From assembly GCF_003353065.1 (NCBI RefSeq), contig NZ_CP027806.1, positions 1,815,353 to 1,879,352 of the forward strand: a stretch of DNA of 64,000 bases, read 5' to 3'. Under the pieces are notes generated by a model, which ran no database searches, was not told the DNA's origin, and saw only the letters and a program-made list of their open reading frames with translations. This stretch comes from Cyclonatronum proteinivorum (GTDB taxonomy: Bacteria > Bacteroidota > Rhodothermia > Balneolales > Cyclonatronaceae). Shown here one piece after another: positions 52,975 through 62,221 of the stretch; positions within the stretch are counted from its first letter, which is position 1; each line of letters opens with the position of its first letter. Both the position numbers and the translations under genes were made by a program.

Positions 52975-54267
52975 ATGAAACAACTCCTTATCATCTTATC
53001 TGTAATAACCGCAGTTTTTCTTATGACCGCTTGCGCCTCCGAGCCCGAACATGATTTCTCCGGTATCACCATAACAGCCGCTGATATTCTGGGGAATCCT
53101 GAATATCAGGCTATTTCGTATGGCGGATACCGTGAAACAACCCGGGACATTCAGCCCACCCGGGAACAGCAAATCGAAGATATGCGCATACTCGAAGCGA
53201 TGGGCGTAAAGTTGCTTCGCACTTATAATGTGCATTATGATGAAGCTGCGAACTTGCTTGAAACCATCCGTGTGATGCGTGAAGAAGATCCGGATTTTGA
53301 AATGTACGTGATGCTCGGTGCATGGATTGATGCCAAAAATTCATGGACGGATGAGCCTGAGCGTATTCGCGATCAGGACGCTCCCCGCAATGCCGATGAA
53401 ATTGCACGTGCGGTTGAACTGGCGCAACAGTATCCGGAAATCGTAAAGATCATTGCAGTAGGTAATGAAGCTATGGTGCATTGGGCTACCGAATACTATG
53501 TGGAGCCTAAAATTATCCTAAACTGGGTTAACCATCTTCAGGATCTCAAAGCGCAGGGTGAATTGCCCGAGACCCTTTGGATTACATCCTCAGATGATTT
53601 CGCATCCTGGGGCGGTGGTGGTGAAGAGTACCACAATGAAGACCTGAATGAGCTGATCAGAGCGGTTGACTTCATCTCCATGCACACTTATCCCATGCAC
53701 AACACCCACTACAATCCGCAATTCTGGGGTGTCAGAGATAATGAAATTGGCCTCAGCGACAGTGAGAAAATCCACCTCGCAATGGATCGTGCCATGGCGC
53801 TTGCGATTCAGCATTATGATGACGTCGTAGCCTATATGCACAGCATAGGTGAAGACAAGCCCGTACACATCGGGGAAACCGGCTGGGCAACCATCTCCAA
53901 CGAATACTATGCGGAAGGCGGAGCCAATGCAATCGACGAGTACAAGTCAGCCCGCTTCTATCATGATATGCGCAACTGGAGCAACGAAAACAACATCTCC
54001 GTTTTCTACTTTGAAGCTTTTGACGAACCCTGGAAAGACGCGGGTAATCCGCTTGGATCTGAAAATCACTTCGGTCTCATCAATATTCAGGCAGAAGCAA
54101 AATTCATGCTTTGGGACCTTGTGGATGAAGGGGTATTTGAAGGCCTGACCCGCGACGGACAGCCCATTACCAAAACCTTTGGGGGCGATAAAGACGCCAT
54201 GATGGAAACAGTACTCGTGCCTCCAACAGACCGCGAAATTCAGGCGCGCCTTGCTGAGCGTGAGTAA
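52975..54267 (+). CDS. GH17 beta-1,3-glucanase lipoprotein
   Basis: A 430-residue enzyme from ATG 52975 with lipobox VFLMTAC. GH17 TIM barrel: acid/base E165 in AVGNEA and nucleophile E301 in HIGETGWAT; FYFEAFDEPWKD is the usual C-terminal GH17 motif. It cleaves beta-1,3-glucan chains or oligomers in the periplasm or at the surface. It follows the phosphorylase by 20 bp. Confidence 0.9.
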   Translation: MKQLLIILSVITAVFLMTACASEPEHDFSGITITAADILGNPEYQAISYGGYRETTRDIQPTREQQIEDMRILEAMGVKLLRTYNVHYDEAANLLETIRVMREEDPDFEMYVMLGAWIDAKNSWTDEPERIRDQDAPRNADEIARAVELAQQYPEIVKIIAVGNEAMVHWATEYYVEPKIILNWVNHLQDLKAQGELPETLWITSSDDFASWGGGGEEYHNEDLNELIRAVDFISMHTYPMHNTHYNPQFWGVRDNEIGLSDSEKIHLAMDRAMALAIQHYDDVVAYMHSIGEDKPVHIGETGWATISNEYYAEGGANAIDEYKSARFYHDMRNWSNENNISVFYFEAFDEPWKDAGNPLGSENHFGLINIQAEAKFMLWDLVDEGVFEGLTRDGQPITKTFGGDKDAMMETVLVPPTDREIQARLAERE

Positions 54268-54284
54268 ATAAACCGCAGGACAAA

Positions 54285-54356
54285 GGTGTCTGCATGAGAT
54301 GAAGAAATGGTATCCGGATAAAATTTATGAGGGAATCCGGGTACCATTCAGACACC
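54285..54356 (+). other. strong intercistronic hairpin between GH17 and symporter genes
   Basis: Two nested stems: GGTGTCTG (54285-54292) / CAGACACC (54349-54356) outside and ATGGTATCCGGAT (54307-54319) / ATCCGGGTACCAT (54335-54347) inside. No T tract follows, so it is more likely an RNA processing or stability element, or a REP-like repeat, than a terminator. The whole gap 54268-54457 is otherwise featureless. Confidence 0.7.
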
Positions 54357-54457
54357 CATATAAAGTAAGCCTTCAATTGTAACACATTTCTGCCCGAAGA
54401 GGGGGTTAGGTAGTGCCCTTGCGGAAATGACAGCATCAACACAAAAAAACAAATACA

Positions 54458-55888
54458 ATGTCTGTAACTACGACTCCTGCGAAAGACAGGGTACCTTTTC
54501 TGGAAAAAGCGGCATTTGGCTCCGGACACCTGGTCAATAACCTGCTGCCAGGTGCTTTAGGCGTTTTCTCCTTCTTTCTGCTTACCGCTTTTGGGATGGA
54601 TCCCTTCCTCGCAGGTTTGCTTGGCGGCCTTCCCCGACTGTTTGACGCCATCACCGACCCTATTATGGGGTACATATCTGACAACACCAAATCCCGGTTT
54701 GGCCGTCGCCGCCCCTACATTTTTGTGGGCGCCATTTTAAGTGGCTTGCTGTTTATGCTGTTATGGCAGCTTGACCCCGATGCCTCGCAAATGTACAATT
54801 TCTGGTATTTCCTGATTTTCTCCTTGATTTACCTGATTGGAAATACCATGTTCTCAACCCCTCTGATCGGGTTGGGGTATGAAATGACCTTCGACTACAA
54901 CGAGCGTACCCGTCTGATGGGTTTTTCACAAGTTATTGGTCAGATTGCATGGATGATTGTACCTTGGTTCTGGGTACTTATTGCAAATCCTGATTTATTC
55001 GAAACACAGGCACAGGGGGTTCATCAGCTTGCTGTAATCGTAGGAATTGCGTGTATTGTGCTCGGAATCATGCCTGCATTGTTTTGTAAGGAAGTCGATC
55101 AGACAAACCTTGATAAGCGCGAGAAGATGACCATGGCATCCGTTTTGGAAAATCTGAAGGAGCTGATCAGGAATATGAAGCTAATTGCACAAAACAAGCC
55201 GTTTGCCCGCCTGTGTGGCTCGACCTTTCTGGTGTTTAACGGCTTTCAGATGGTAGCTTCCTTCAGTTACTTTATCATTGTGTTCCACATGTTCAACGGA
55301 GATTATGGCATGGCCGGAACATGGCCGGCATGGTTCTCTACCGTGAGTGCGCTGGCAACTGCATTTTTGATTATCCCGATTATCACCATGCTTGCCAACA
55401 AATACGGTAAGCGTAATGCCTTCATCATTTCAACCATCATTTCGATAGTGGGGTATCTCCTCAAGTGGTGGGGATTCAGCCCGGAAAACCCATGGCTTAT
55501 CTTTATGCCAATTCCCTTCATGGTATTCGGAATCGGCGGATTGTTTACCCTGATGATGAGTATGACCGCTGACGTTTGCGACTATGATGAGCTTCAGCAC
55601 GGAATGCCCCGGAAAGAAGGAAGCTTCGGCGCCATTTACTGGTGGATGGTTAAACTCGGCCAAGGCCTTGCACTCGTATTGGGTGGTCTCGTGCTTAAGG
55701 TTGTAGGTTTCGATCCAGCCCTTTCAGAGCAAACCGCACAAACCATGGTCAACTTAAGACTGGCAGATATTATCATTCCGTCGGTAACCGCAGCACTGGC
55801 CGTATGGGTTATGTGGGGTTATGATCTGAGCGAGGAAAGAGCAAGGGAAATTAAAGATCAGCTCGTTGCCCGCAGGGGTGAATTGTAA
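54458..55888 (+). CDS. GPH-family glycoside:cation symporter
   Basis: A 476-residue transporter with 12 predicted helices of the MelB-like GPH family. The cation-site segment FDAITDPIMGYISDNTKSRFGRRRPYI is characteristic, as is TADVCDYDELQHGMPRKEGSFGAIYWW between helices 10 and 11. In this locus it should import beta-glucan oligosaccharides from the periplasm for the cytoplasmic GH17 enzymes and the phosphorylase. Confidence 0.9.
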   Translation: MSVTTTPAKDRVPFLEKAAFGSGHLVNNLLPGALGVFSFFLLTAFGMDPFLAGLLGGLPRLFDAITDPIMGYISDNTKSRFGRRRPYIFVGAILSGLLFMLLWQLDPDASQMYNFWYFLIFSLIYLIGNTMFSTPLIGLGYEMTFDYNERTRLMGFSQVIGQIAWMIVPWFWVLIANPDLFETQAQGVHQLAVIVGIACIVLGIMPALFCKEVDQTNLDKREKMTMASVLENLKELIRNMKLIAQNKPFARLCGSTFLVFNGFQMVASFSYFIIVFHMFNGDYGMAGTWPAWFSTVSALATAFLIIPIITMLANKYGKRNAFIISTIISIVGYLLKWWGFSPENPWLIFMPIPFMVFGIGGLFTLMMSMTADVCDYDELQHGMPRKEGSFGAIYWWMVKLGQGLALVLGGLVLKVVGFDPALSEQTAQTMVNLRLADIIIPSVTAALAVWVMWGYDLSEERAREIKDQLVARRGEL

Positions 55889-55944
55889 GGCTGACCCGAT
55901 CAATCATTTTATCAATCCATTTAATTAAGAAAAATCAACACTAT

Positions 55945-56856
55945 ATGTCATTCAGAAAAGAAAGATTTCTTAGCTATGCAGGAGTAGGCTCCAACGATAA
56001 AACAAGTTACCTGCAGAACCTCTCCGCTGATGAGCTCGATAGCCTGTTTATGGAGATCATGCAAAACGGGATTCACGGCTTGTGCTTCAGTCTTTATGAA
56101 GATGGTCAGAAGCCGGGAGATCACATCAGTGAAGCCCAAATTCGCCGCCGCATTGAAATAATCAAGCCCTATGCAAAATGGGTACGCTCTTTTTCATGTA
56201 TCGAAGGCAATGAGTTTATCCCTATTGTTGCGAAAGAGCATGGCATGAAAACCCTTGTTGGGGCCTGGCTCGGACACGATGAAGAAAAAAACCGTGAAGA
56301 AATCGACGCCCTTATTAAGCTCGGCAAAGAAGGCAAAGTTGATGTTGCTGCGGTAGGCAATGAAGTTCTGTACCGTAAAGACCTCAACCTCGAAGAACTG
56401 CTTGGTTATATGCGCGAAGTGAAAGAAGCGCTGCCGGATATCCCCGTAGGCTATGTTGACGCCTATTATGAATTCGTACGTCGTCCGGAACTCACAGACA
56501 TGTGTGACCTCATTCTTTGTAATTGCTACCCTTACTGGGAAGGAACCGCTATCGAGCATAGCTTCGGACACATGCGTCACATGTTTGATCTTTGTGTACA
56601 TGCCGGAAATGGCAAGCGCATCTTGATAACAGAGACCGGATGGCCAAGTCAGGGGGAAGGTCTCGGAGGCGCAATGCCATCCAGAGAAAATGCGATGAAG
56701 TATTTCATCAATACACAGCTTTGGGCCAATGATAATGATGTAGAAGTTTTCTACTTCTCATCCTTTGATGAGTCCTGGAAGGTTGGCGCGGAAGGAGAAG
56801 TCGGCGCGTACTGGGGGCTGTGGGACAAGCATGAGAAACTTAAATACGGCGCATGA
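55945..56856 (+). CDS. cytoplasmic GH17 glycosidase (first)
   Basis: A 303-residue GH17 enzyme without a signal peptide. Acid/base E140 in AVGNEV and nucleophile E230 in TETGWPSQG; FYFSSFDESWK near the end. It starts 56 bp after the symporter gene and overlaps the next GH17 gene by 4 bp. Likely trims imported oligosaccharides. Confidence 0.88.
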   Translation: MSFRKERFLSYAGVGSNDKTSYLQNLSADELDSLFMEIMQNGIHGLCFSLYEDGQKPGDHISEAQIRRRIEIIKPYAKWVRSFSCIEGNEFIPIVAKEHGMKTLVGAWLGHDEEKNREEIDALIKLGKEGKVDVAAVGNEVLYRKDLNLEELLGYMREVKEALPDIPVGYVDAYYEFVRRPELTDMCDLILCNCYPYWEGTAIEHSFGHMRHMFDLCVHAGNGKRILITETGWPSQGEGLGGAMPSRENAMKYFINTQLWANDNDVEVFYFSSFDESWKVGAEGEVGAYWGLWDKHEKLKYGA

Positions 56857-57785
56857 GTACCTTTGAAAAACTCAACATGGAACCCGGAAGAGCAGTTTGC
56901 TATTCCGGGTTTCGTGAAGGGCAGCAGCCCGGAGGTCCCTGGCCTACTTACGATCAGATTGTAGAAGATTTGCACCTGATGCACCCGATCTGGAAGCACC
57001 TTAGGCTGTATGATGTTGATAAGCATGCTGAAATTGTGCTGGATGCCATCCAAAAAGAAAAGCTCGGTTTCAAAGTGATGCTGGGTGCTTACATTGAAGC
57101 TGAAATGAACAACTTCAATTGCCCCTGGGGAGGCGGTGTTTTCAGTGAAGAACAGCTGGAAGCCAACGTAGCCCTGAATAAGTCCAAAATGGAAAAGCTG
57201 ATCAGGCTGGCCAATCAGTATCCCAATATCATCAACAGTCTTTCCGTAGGGAATGAAGCCTGCGTGGAGTGGACCGATCATTATGTGCACGAAAACAGCG
57301 TTCTGGCCTATGTGAAACAGGTTCAGGCGGGTGCAAAACAGCCGGTCACGTTTTGCGAAAACTACGTGCCCTGGCATTTCAAACTGCAAAAACTTGCCGA
57401 AGCGGTGGACTTTATCTCCATTCACACCTACCCGGTCTGGGAATACAAACACATTGACGAAGCTATTGGGTACACCAAGGATAATTACTATTCTGTAGCC
57501 CACAAGTATCCCCATAAGCCTGTGGTTATTACGGAAGCCGGATGGGCAACCAACTCCAACGGCAGAGGTATTGACCCGGGCAATGTGAATGAGACCTATC
57601 AAAAAATTTATTTTGAGAAGCTCATGCAATGGTGTGAAGAGGAAGGTATTTTAACCTACTTCTTTGAAGCCTTCGATGAATCCTGGAAAGGCTCCCCTGA
57701 ACCTCTCGAACCGGAAAAGCACTGGGGGCTCTTTTTTATTGACAGAACGCCCAAAATGGTGCTACAGGAGGCACAAAGAAGTTAG
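56853..57785 (+). CDS. cytoplasmic GH17 glycosidase (second)
   Basis: A 310-residue GH17 enzyme, no signal peptide. Acid/base E135 in SVGNEA, nucleophile E228 in ITEAGWAT, FEAFDESWKGS at the C-terminus. It is closer to the lipoprotein GH17 (52975-54267) than to its immediate neighbour in motif wording, so the three are not a simple tandem copy. Its ATG overlaps the previous stop (ATGA), giving coupled translation and suggesting that the two enzymes work in a fixed ratio. Confidence 0.88.
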   Translation: MSTFEKLNMEPGRAVCYSGFREGQQPGGPWPTYDQIVEDLHLMHPIWKHLRLYDVDKHAEIVLDAIQKEKLGFKVMLGAYIEAEMNNFNCPWGGGVFSEEQLEANVALNKSKMEKLIRLANQYPNIINSLSVGNEACVEWTDHYVHENSVLAYVKQVQAGAKQPVTFCENYVPWHFKLQKLAEAVDFISIHTYPVWEYKHIDEAIGYTKDNYYSVAHKYPHKPVVITEAGWATNSNGRGIDPGNVNETYQKIYFEKLMQWCEEEGILTYFFEAFDESWKGSPEPLEPEKHWGLFFIDRTPKMVLQEAQRS

Positions 57786-57855
57786 CGAACAAGAAGGCTG
57801 AACGCTTGAAATCCACTTTCTAACCCATTAACCGCGATACCCGCACGCTATCAGT

Positions 57856-60549
57856 TTGAAGCTCATTTTTCTCATTCTGCTTTTACTGGCAGGTGTCTGC
57901 GGTTCCGTGGCACAGCCTTTACCGGAAAAGGGTGTGCCACGCATGGCTGCATACAGTCCGTCAGATTACCTTAACCCAGGCAAAATCTGGGATATCGCCA
58001 CAGCTCCCGGAGGAGTCGTGTTCATGGCAGCGGATCGCGGACTTTTGGAATACGACGGCAGTCAGTGGCGTCGCTTCAGGGGAAGTGACGGTTTCCTGCG
58101 TTCGGTACTGGTTAAATCCGACAGCCTCATTTATACCGGCTCAGATCTGGATTTTGGCCGGTGGGTTAGAAGCGGTGATGGAAACTGGGAGTATACTTCC
58201 CTGTATCCGTTTCGCGACGAGCTTGCCGGTCTTGCGGAGGAGTTCTGGGGCGTGTATGAGCACAATGGCTTCCTATACTTTGTTTCCGCCAGCAATCTCT
58301 ATGTGTACCGGAATCAGAACCTGACCAAGATTGTTGCACCGGATCGCTTCAGCGGCAGTTTCTTTTTTGAGGAAGCCCTGTGGCTTGTAGATGAAACGCA
58401 GGGGTTGATTCGGGTTACGGAATTTGCCCTGCAGCAGCTTGCACCCTTTCCGGAATCAGGGCCACAGGAGATTATCGGGATGTTTCGGGATAACAACAAT
58501 CTACGCCTGGTAACCCGTGAATCCGGACTCCTCAGCTATCGCGACCGGACCATTGAACCTCTTAATTCGCCGCTGGCAGCTGAATTATCTGAAGCGGGGG
58601 TGTTTAGCTATGAAGCGATTTCGGATTCTGTTCATGCATTCGGTACCATTCAGAACGGGCTCATCATTGCGGATGCGGGCGGACGCGTACTTCATCGTAT
58701 CAACCGGAATAAAGGCTTGTTGAACAATACGGTTCTGAGCCTTCACTACAGCAGGTATGGGAAACTGTGGGCCGGACTCGATTTCGGGCTGAATACTTTT
58801 GACCTCCGCAGTAACTATTCTTTCTTTTATGATCTGCAGGGCGCTTTTGGCACCGGGTACGCAGCGCTTTTGCACGACGAAACCTTTTATTTAGGCACAA
58901 ATACCGGATTTTATCGCACCACCTGGGATAACCTCAGCGGCAGTCAGCTTTCGCCAGGGTTTCAACCCGTACCCGGGCTCAGTGGTCAGGTATGGTCCAT
59001 TCATCAGATTGGCGGCGATATTCTGATAGCCCATGACCGCGGGCTTTTCCTTTACCGTGATGACACAGCTGTTCGCCTGAATGCCGGCAGGGGAGTCTGG
59101 ACACTTGTACCGTTCAGGTCAAAACTACTTGCAGGCACCTACAACGGCATATCGGTTTTCAGTCGGGAAGCAGAGACGTGGACTTTTACCAAACAGCTTG
59201 AGCATATTTTTGGCTCGGTCATTCAGCTTGTCCCTGAAAGTGATGAGTGGCTCTGGGTGAATATTCCGAATTTTGGCATGGTACGCACCCGCCTCAATGA
59301 TGAGCTTTTACCTGTTGACCGCTTGCTGTATCCCATTGCTGATTTCGAAGGAGATGATGCCAAAATAGTTGTCGAGGGCGAAGATTTGTTCGTGCTGACA
59401 AGCCGCTTTAGGTACCGGTATGATTTCGACACGGAACAGTTTGAAGTAGCTGTTCCGGAGTATCATTTGCATTTACCTTGTGAAGTGGTCCCCGGCGTAT
59501 TTGCCCCGCTGATGCTGAACGATCAATGGCAGTTTTATCCGGTCTCAAACGGTTTCATGATAGAGGATCTCAGTCGCGAAATGGATCCGGCTCAATTCAA
59601 TACAAATTTTGAACTGCGGCAATCACAGATTTTTAGCTATCAGGAAGAGCGTTTTTGGGAACCGGACGATAGAATTCCAAGCGGCCTGAACAATGTGCGG
59701 TTCAGGGTACTCATCCCCAATGAAAGTGCCATGCGGTATCAGTACCGGCTGCATACAACGCAGGAGTGGAGTGTTCCGCAGGCTTCAGATACCATTGAAC
59801 TCGTGGGATTAACCCGTGGGCGCCATGAGCTTGAGATCAGGGCGGTAATGGGCGGGGAAATATTTGCTGAGAAAAACTTTACGCTGCATGTAGCGCCTCC
59901 CTGGTACCTCAGCTGGTATATGCTACTCCTCTTAGTGCTCCTTTTTATTGCTGCCTGGATTATTGCCCGGCGCTGGCACCGTGAAATCCTCATAGATCAG
60001 AAAAGGGAAATGTTGCGGCGTCAGCAGCAGGAAATGAAAAAGCAGGCTGCGCATCAGCGTCAGGCAATGCTCGAAAAGGAACAGCTTCGACTTAGGGGAG
60101 AACTTGAAAAACTGGAGCGCAACCTGAAAAGTAAAACCCTTGAGCTCGCCAACAGAGCTAAAAAAGGGCAGGATAAAAACCGGATACTACAGGATATCAA
60201 AGAAAAAATAGATGCGCTTGAGGCTACTTCGCAGGTTTCGAAACGCCGTATCGTCGAAATAGACAAAATGCTGGATTCCTGTATAGATCTTGATGACAAT
60301 ACCTTCGAGATACAAATGAACGAGCTGCACCAGGAATTTTTCCGGAAGATGAAAGAACGTTTTCCGGATTTATCAGGAAACGACCTGCGCCTTTGTGCTT
60401 ATGTGAAGCTTGGTTTCAGCGCAAAGGAAATTGCCGACATGCTGCAAATTCAGCCATCGAGTGTCTACATCAGCAGGTCAAGGCTTCGGAAAAAGCTCAA
60501 TCTTGATACCGAGGAAGATCTCTATGGTTTCCTGAACGGCATTGAATAG
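57856..60549 (+). CDS. membrane-anchored one-component regulator (Reg_prop, Y_Y_Y, LuxR-type HTH)
   Basis: An 897-residue protein starting at TTG 57856 with a signal peptide (MKLIFLILLLLAGVCGSVAQ). Periplasmic propeller repeats (about 40-600) and a Y_Y_Y domain precede a single membrane helix (about 684-708). The cytoplasmic part is a long coiled coil (about 710-800) and a C-terminal GerE/LuxR-type helix-turn-helix (LSGNDLRLCAYVKLGFSAKEIADMLQIQPSSVYISRSRLRKKL). There is no kinase or receiver. It most likely senses glucan oligosaccharides outside and binds DNA while anchored in the membrane, controlling this locus. Confidence 0.85.
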   Translation: MKLIFLILLLLAGVCGSVAQPLPEKGVPRMAAYSPSDYLNPGKIWDIATAPGGVVFMAADRGLLEYDGSQWRRFRGSDGFLRSVLVKSDSLIYTGSDLDFGRWVRSGDGNWEYTSLYPFRDELAGLAEEFWGVYEHNGFLYFVSASNLYVYRNQNLTKIVAPDRFSGSFFFEEALWLVDETQGLIRVTEFALQQLAPFPESGPQEIIGMFRDNNNLRLVTRESGLLSYRDRTIEPLNSPLAAELSEAGVFSYEAISDSVHAFGTIQNGLIIADAGGRVLHRINRNKGLLNNTVLSLHYSRYGKLWAGLDFGLNTFDLRSNYSFFYDLQGAFGTGYAALLHDETFYLGTNTGFYRTTWDNLSGSQLSPGFQPVPGLSGQVWSIHQIGGDILIAHDRGLFLYRDDTAVRLNAGRGVWTLVPFRSKLLAGTYNGISVFSREAETWTFTKQLEHIFGSVIQLVPESDEWLWVNIPNFGMVRTRLNDELLPVDRLLYPIADFEGDDAKIVVEGEDLFVLTSRFRYRYDFDTEQFEVAVPEYHLHLPCEVVPGVFAPLMLNDQWQFYPVSNGFMIEDLSREMDPAQFNTNFELRQSQIFSYQEERFWEPDDRIPSGLNNVRFRVLIPNESAMRYQYRLHTTQEWSVPQASDTIELVGLTRGRHELEIRAVMGGEIFAEKNFTLHVAPPWYLSWYMLLLLVLLFIAAWIIARRWHREILIDQKREMLRRQQQEMKKQAAHQRQAMLEKEQLRLRGELEKLERNLKSKTLELANRAKKGQDKNRILQDIKEKIDALEATSQVSKRRIVEIDKMLDSCIDLDDNTFEIQMNELHQEFFRKMKERFPDLSGNDLRLCAYVKLGFSAKEIADMLQIQPSSVYISRSRLRKKLNLDTEEDLYGFLNGIE

Positions 60550-60649
60550 CGCTGAACAATTATGCGTCACTACATACCAACATGCAACAAACGGGCAGTG
60601 CGGTACACGGCTGGCTGCGCTTTCAAATAAACGGGAGGAATGAAAACAC

Positions 60650-62221
60650 ATGAATAGTCAAAATGCAGTAGTTACCCGCATTGCTATGATCGTAGCGCTG
60701 GGTGGGTTTCTGATGGGATTCGACGCCTCGGTTATTTCCGGGGTTGTGGGTTTCATCGAACCGGAATTCGGTTTGTCAAAAATTCAGCTGGGCTGGGCTG
60801 TAGGCTCGCTGACCCTCACCGCAACCCTTGCAATGCTTGTAGCGGGTCCGCTGAGTGACCGCTACGGCAGGCGAATGGTGCTCAAAGCTGCGGCAATTTT
60901 GTTTGCGGTTTCCGCCATAGGTTCTGCGCTTGCACCGGATTTCCTGACCCTCGTTATCGCACGCATGATTGGCGGTTTCGGCGTAGGTGCTTCCCTCATC
61001 ATCGCCCCTATGTATATTGCAGAAATTGCCCCGCCCAAAATGCGTGGCAGGCTCGTGAGCTTTAATCAGCTCAATATCGTCATCGGGATTTCGACCGCAT
61101 TTTTCACTAACTACCTCATCCTGCAGTGGGCGCAGTCTGATGCCGGCTGGGCGCAGGCGCTGATGTTCAGTGAATACACCTGGCGATGGATGCTCGGCCT
61201 CGAAACCCTTCCCGCAATTCTCTATTTCTTCGGGCTCTACTTCGTACCCAAGAGTCCGCGCTGGCAGATCATGACCGGAAATGTTGCGGAAGCCCGCACG
61301 ACGCTCAACACCATCTACGGTGAAGCAGAAACAGACCGTCAGATCGAAGATGTTTTGAAGAGCCTCAATGCGGATAAGGACAAAGAAAAAGTTTCGATGA
61401 AGGAAGTATTTCATCCTTCGCTTCGGCTGGTTTTGATTATCGGCGTCACCCTCGCCATTTTGCAGCAGATCACGGGTATAAACGCCGTCTTCTTTTATGC
61501 CCCGATGATCTTTGAGCAGTCCGGTATCGGCACCGATGCGGCATTCATGCAGGCAATTCTCGTGGGACTTACCAACCTCGTCTTTACCGTCGCTGCCATG
61601 CTCCTCATTGACCGCATCGGCCGAAAACCGCTACTGGTTATAGGCATGAGCGGCATTACGGTGATGATGCTCCTCCTGGCCTGGGGCTTTCACTCGGCAA
61701 CCTATGAACTCACCGGGCAGGACATTGCCGCTATGGAAGTGCCCGCAGAAGTACAAATGCAGGCGGCGGGACTGGCCGGGCTTTCCTTTCAAAACGATGT
61801 GCAGTTCAAAAACGCGGTAGCAAATGCCATCGGAGACGATGCTGCCCTTGAATATCAGTCGGCGTTTCTGACGGCCGCCATTGATATCAATCCTGCCCTG
61901 ATCCTGTTTGGCATACTGGGCTTTGTAGCCTCCTTTGCCATCTCCATCGGACCCGTGATGTGGGTGATGTTTTCGGAGTTGTTTCCGCTTCGGGTGCGCG
62001 GCCTTGCGGTCTCGTTTGCCGGCTTTATCAACTCCGGGGTGAGCTTCTCCGTGCAGCTGGTTTTCCCCTGGGAGCTTGCGGTGCTGGGCAGCAGCATCAC
62101 CTTCCTGATTTACGGCCTCTTTGCCGCCGCAGGCCTCATCTTCATCTGGCGCATTGTGCCCGAAACCAAAAATAAATCGCTCGAAGAACTCGAGCAGCAA
62201 CTCGTGAGGAATCCATCATGA
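60650..62221 (+). CDS. sugar-porter family MFS transporter
   Basis: A 523-residue, 12-helix transporter with sugar-porter signatures: GFDASVISGV, DRYGRRMVLK, PKSPRW (PESPRW variant), QQITGINAVFFYAP, RIGRKPLL and PETKNKSLEELE. A long extracellular loop (about 360-405) is inserted in the C-terminal half. A Shine-Dalgarno GGGAGGA precedes the ATG by about 10 nt. It would import glucose or a short glucoside made by the downstream GH3 enzyme, whose ATG overlaps its stop (62218-62221). Confidence 0.92.
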   Translation: MNSQNAVVTRIAMIVALGGFLMGFDASVISGVVGFIEPEFGLSKIQLGWAVGSLTLTATLAMLVAGPLSDRYGRRMVLKAAAILFAVSAIGSALAPDFLTLVIARMIGGFGVGASLIIAPMYIAEIAPPKMRGRLVSFNQLNIVIGISTAFFTNYLILQWAQSDAGWAQALMFSEYTWRWMLGLETLPAILYFFGLYFVPKSPRWQIMTGNVAEARTTLNTIYGEAETDRQIEDVLKSLNADKDKEKVSMKEVFHPSLRLVLIIGVTLAILQQITGINAVFFYAPMIFEQSGIGTDAAFMQAILVGLTNLVFTVAAMLLIDRIGRKPLLVIGMSGITVMMLLLAWGFHSATYELTGQDIAAMEVPAEVQMQAAGLAGLSFQNDVQFKNAVANAIGDDAALEYQSAFLTAAIDINPALILFGILGFVASFAISIGPVMWVMFSELFPLRVRGLAVSFAGFINSGVSFSVQLVFPWELAVLGSSITFLIYGLFAAAGLIFIWRIVPETKNKSLEELEQQLVRNPS

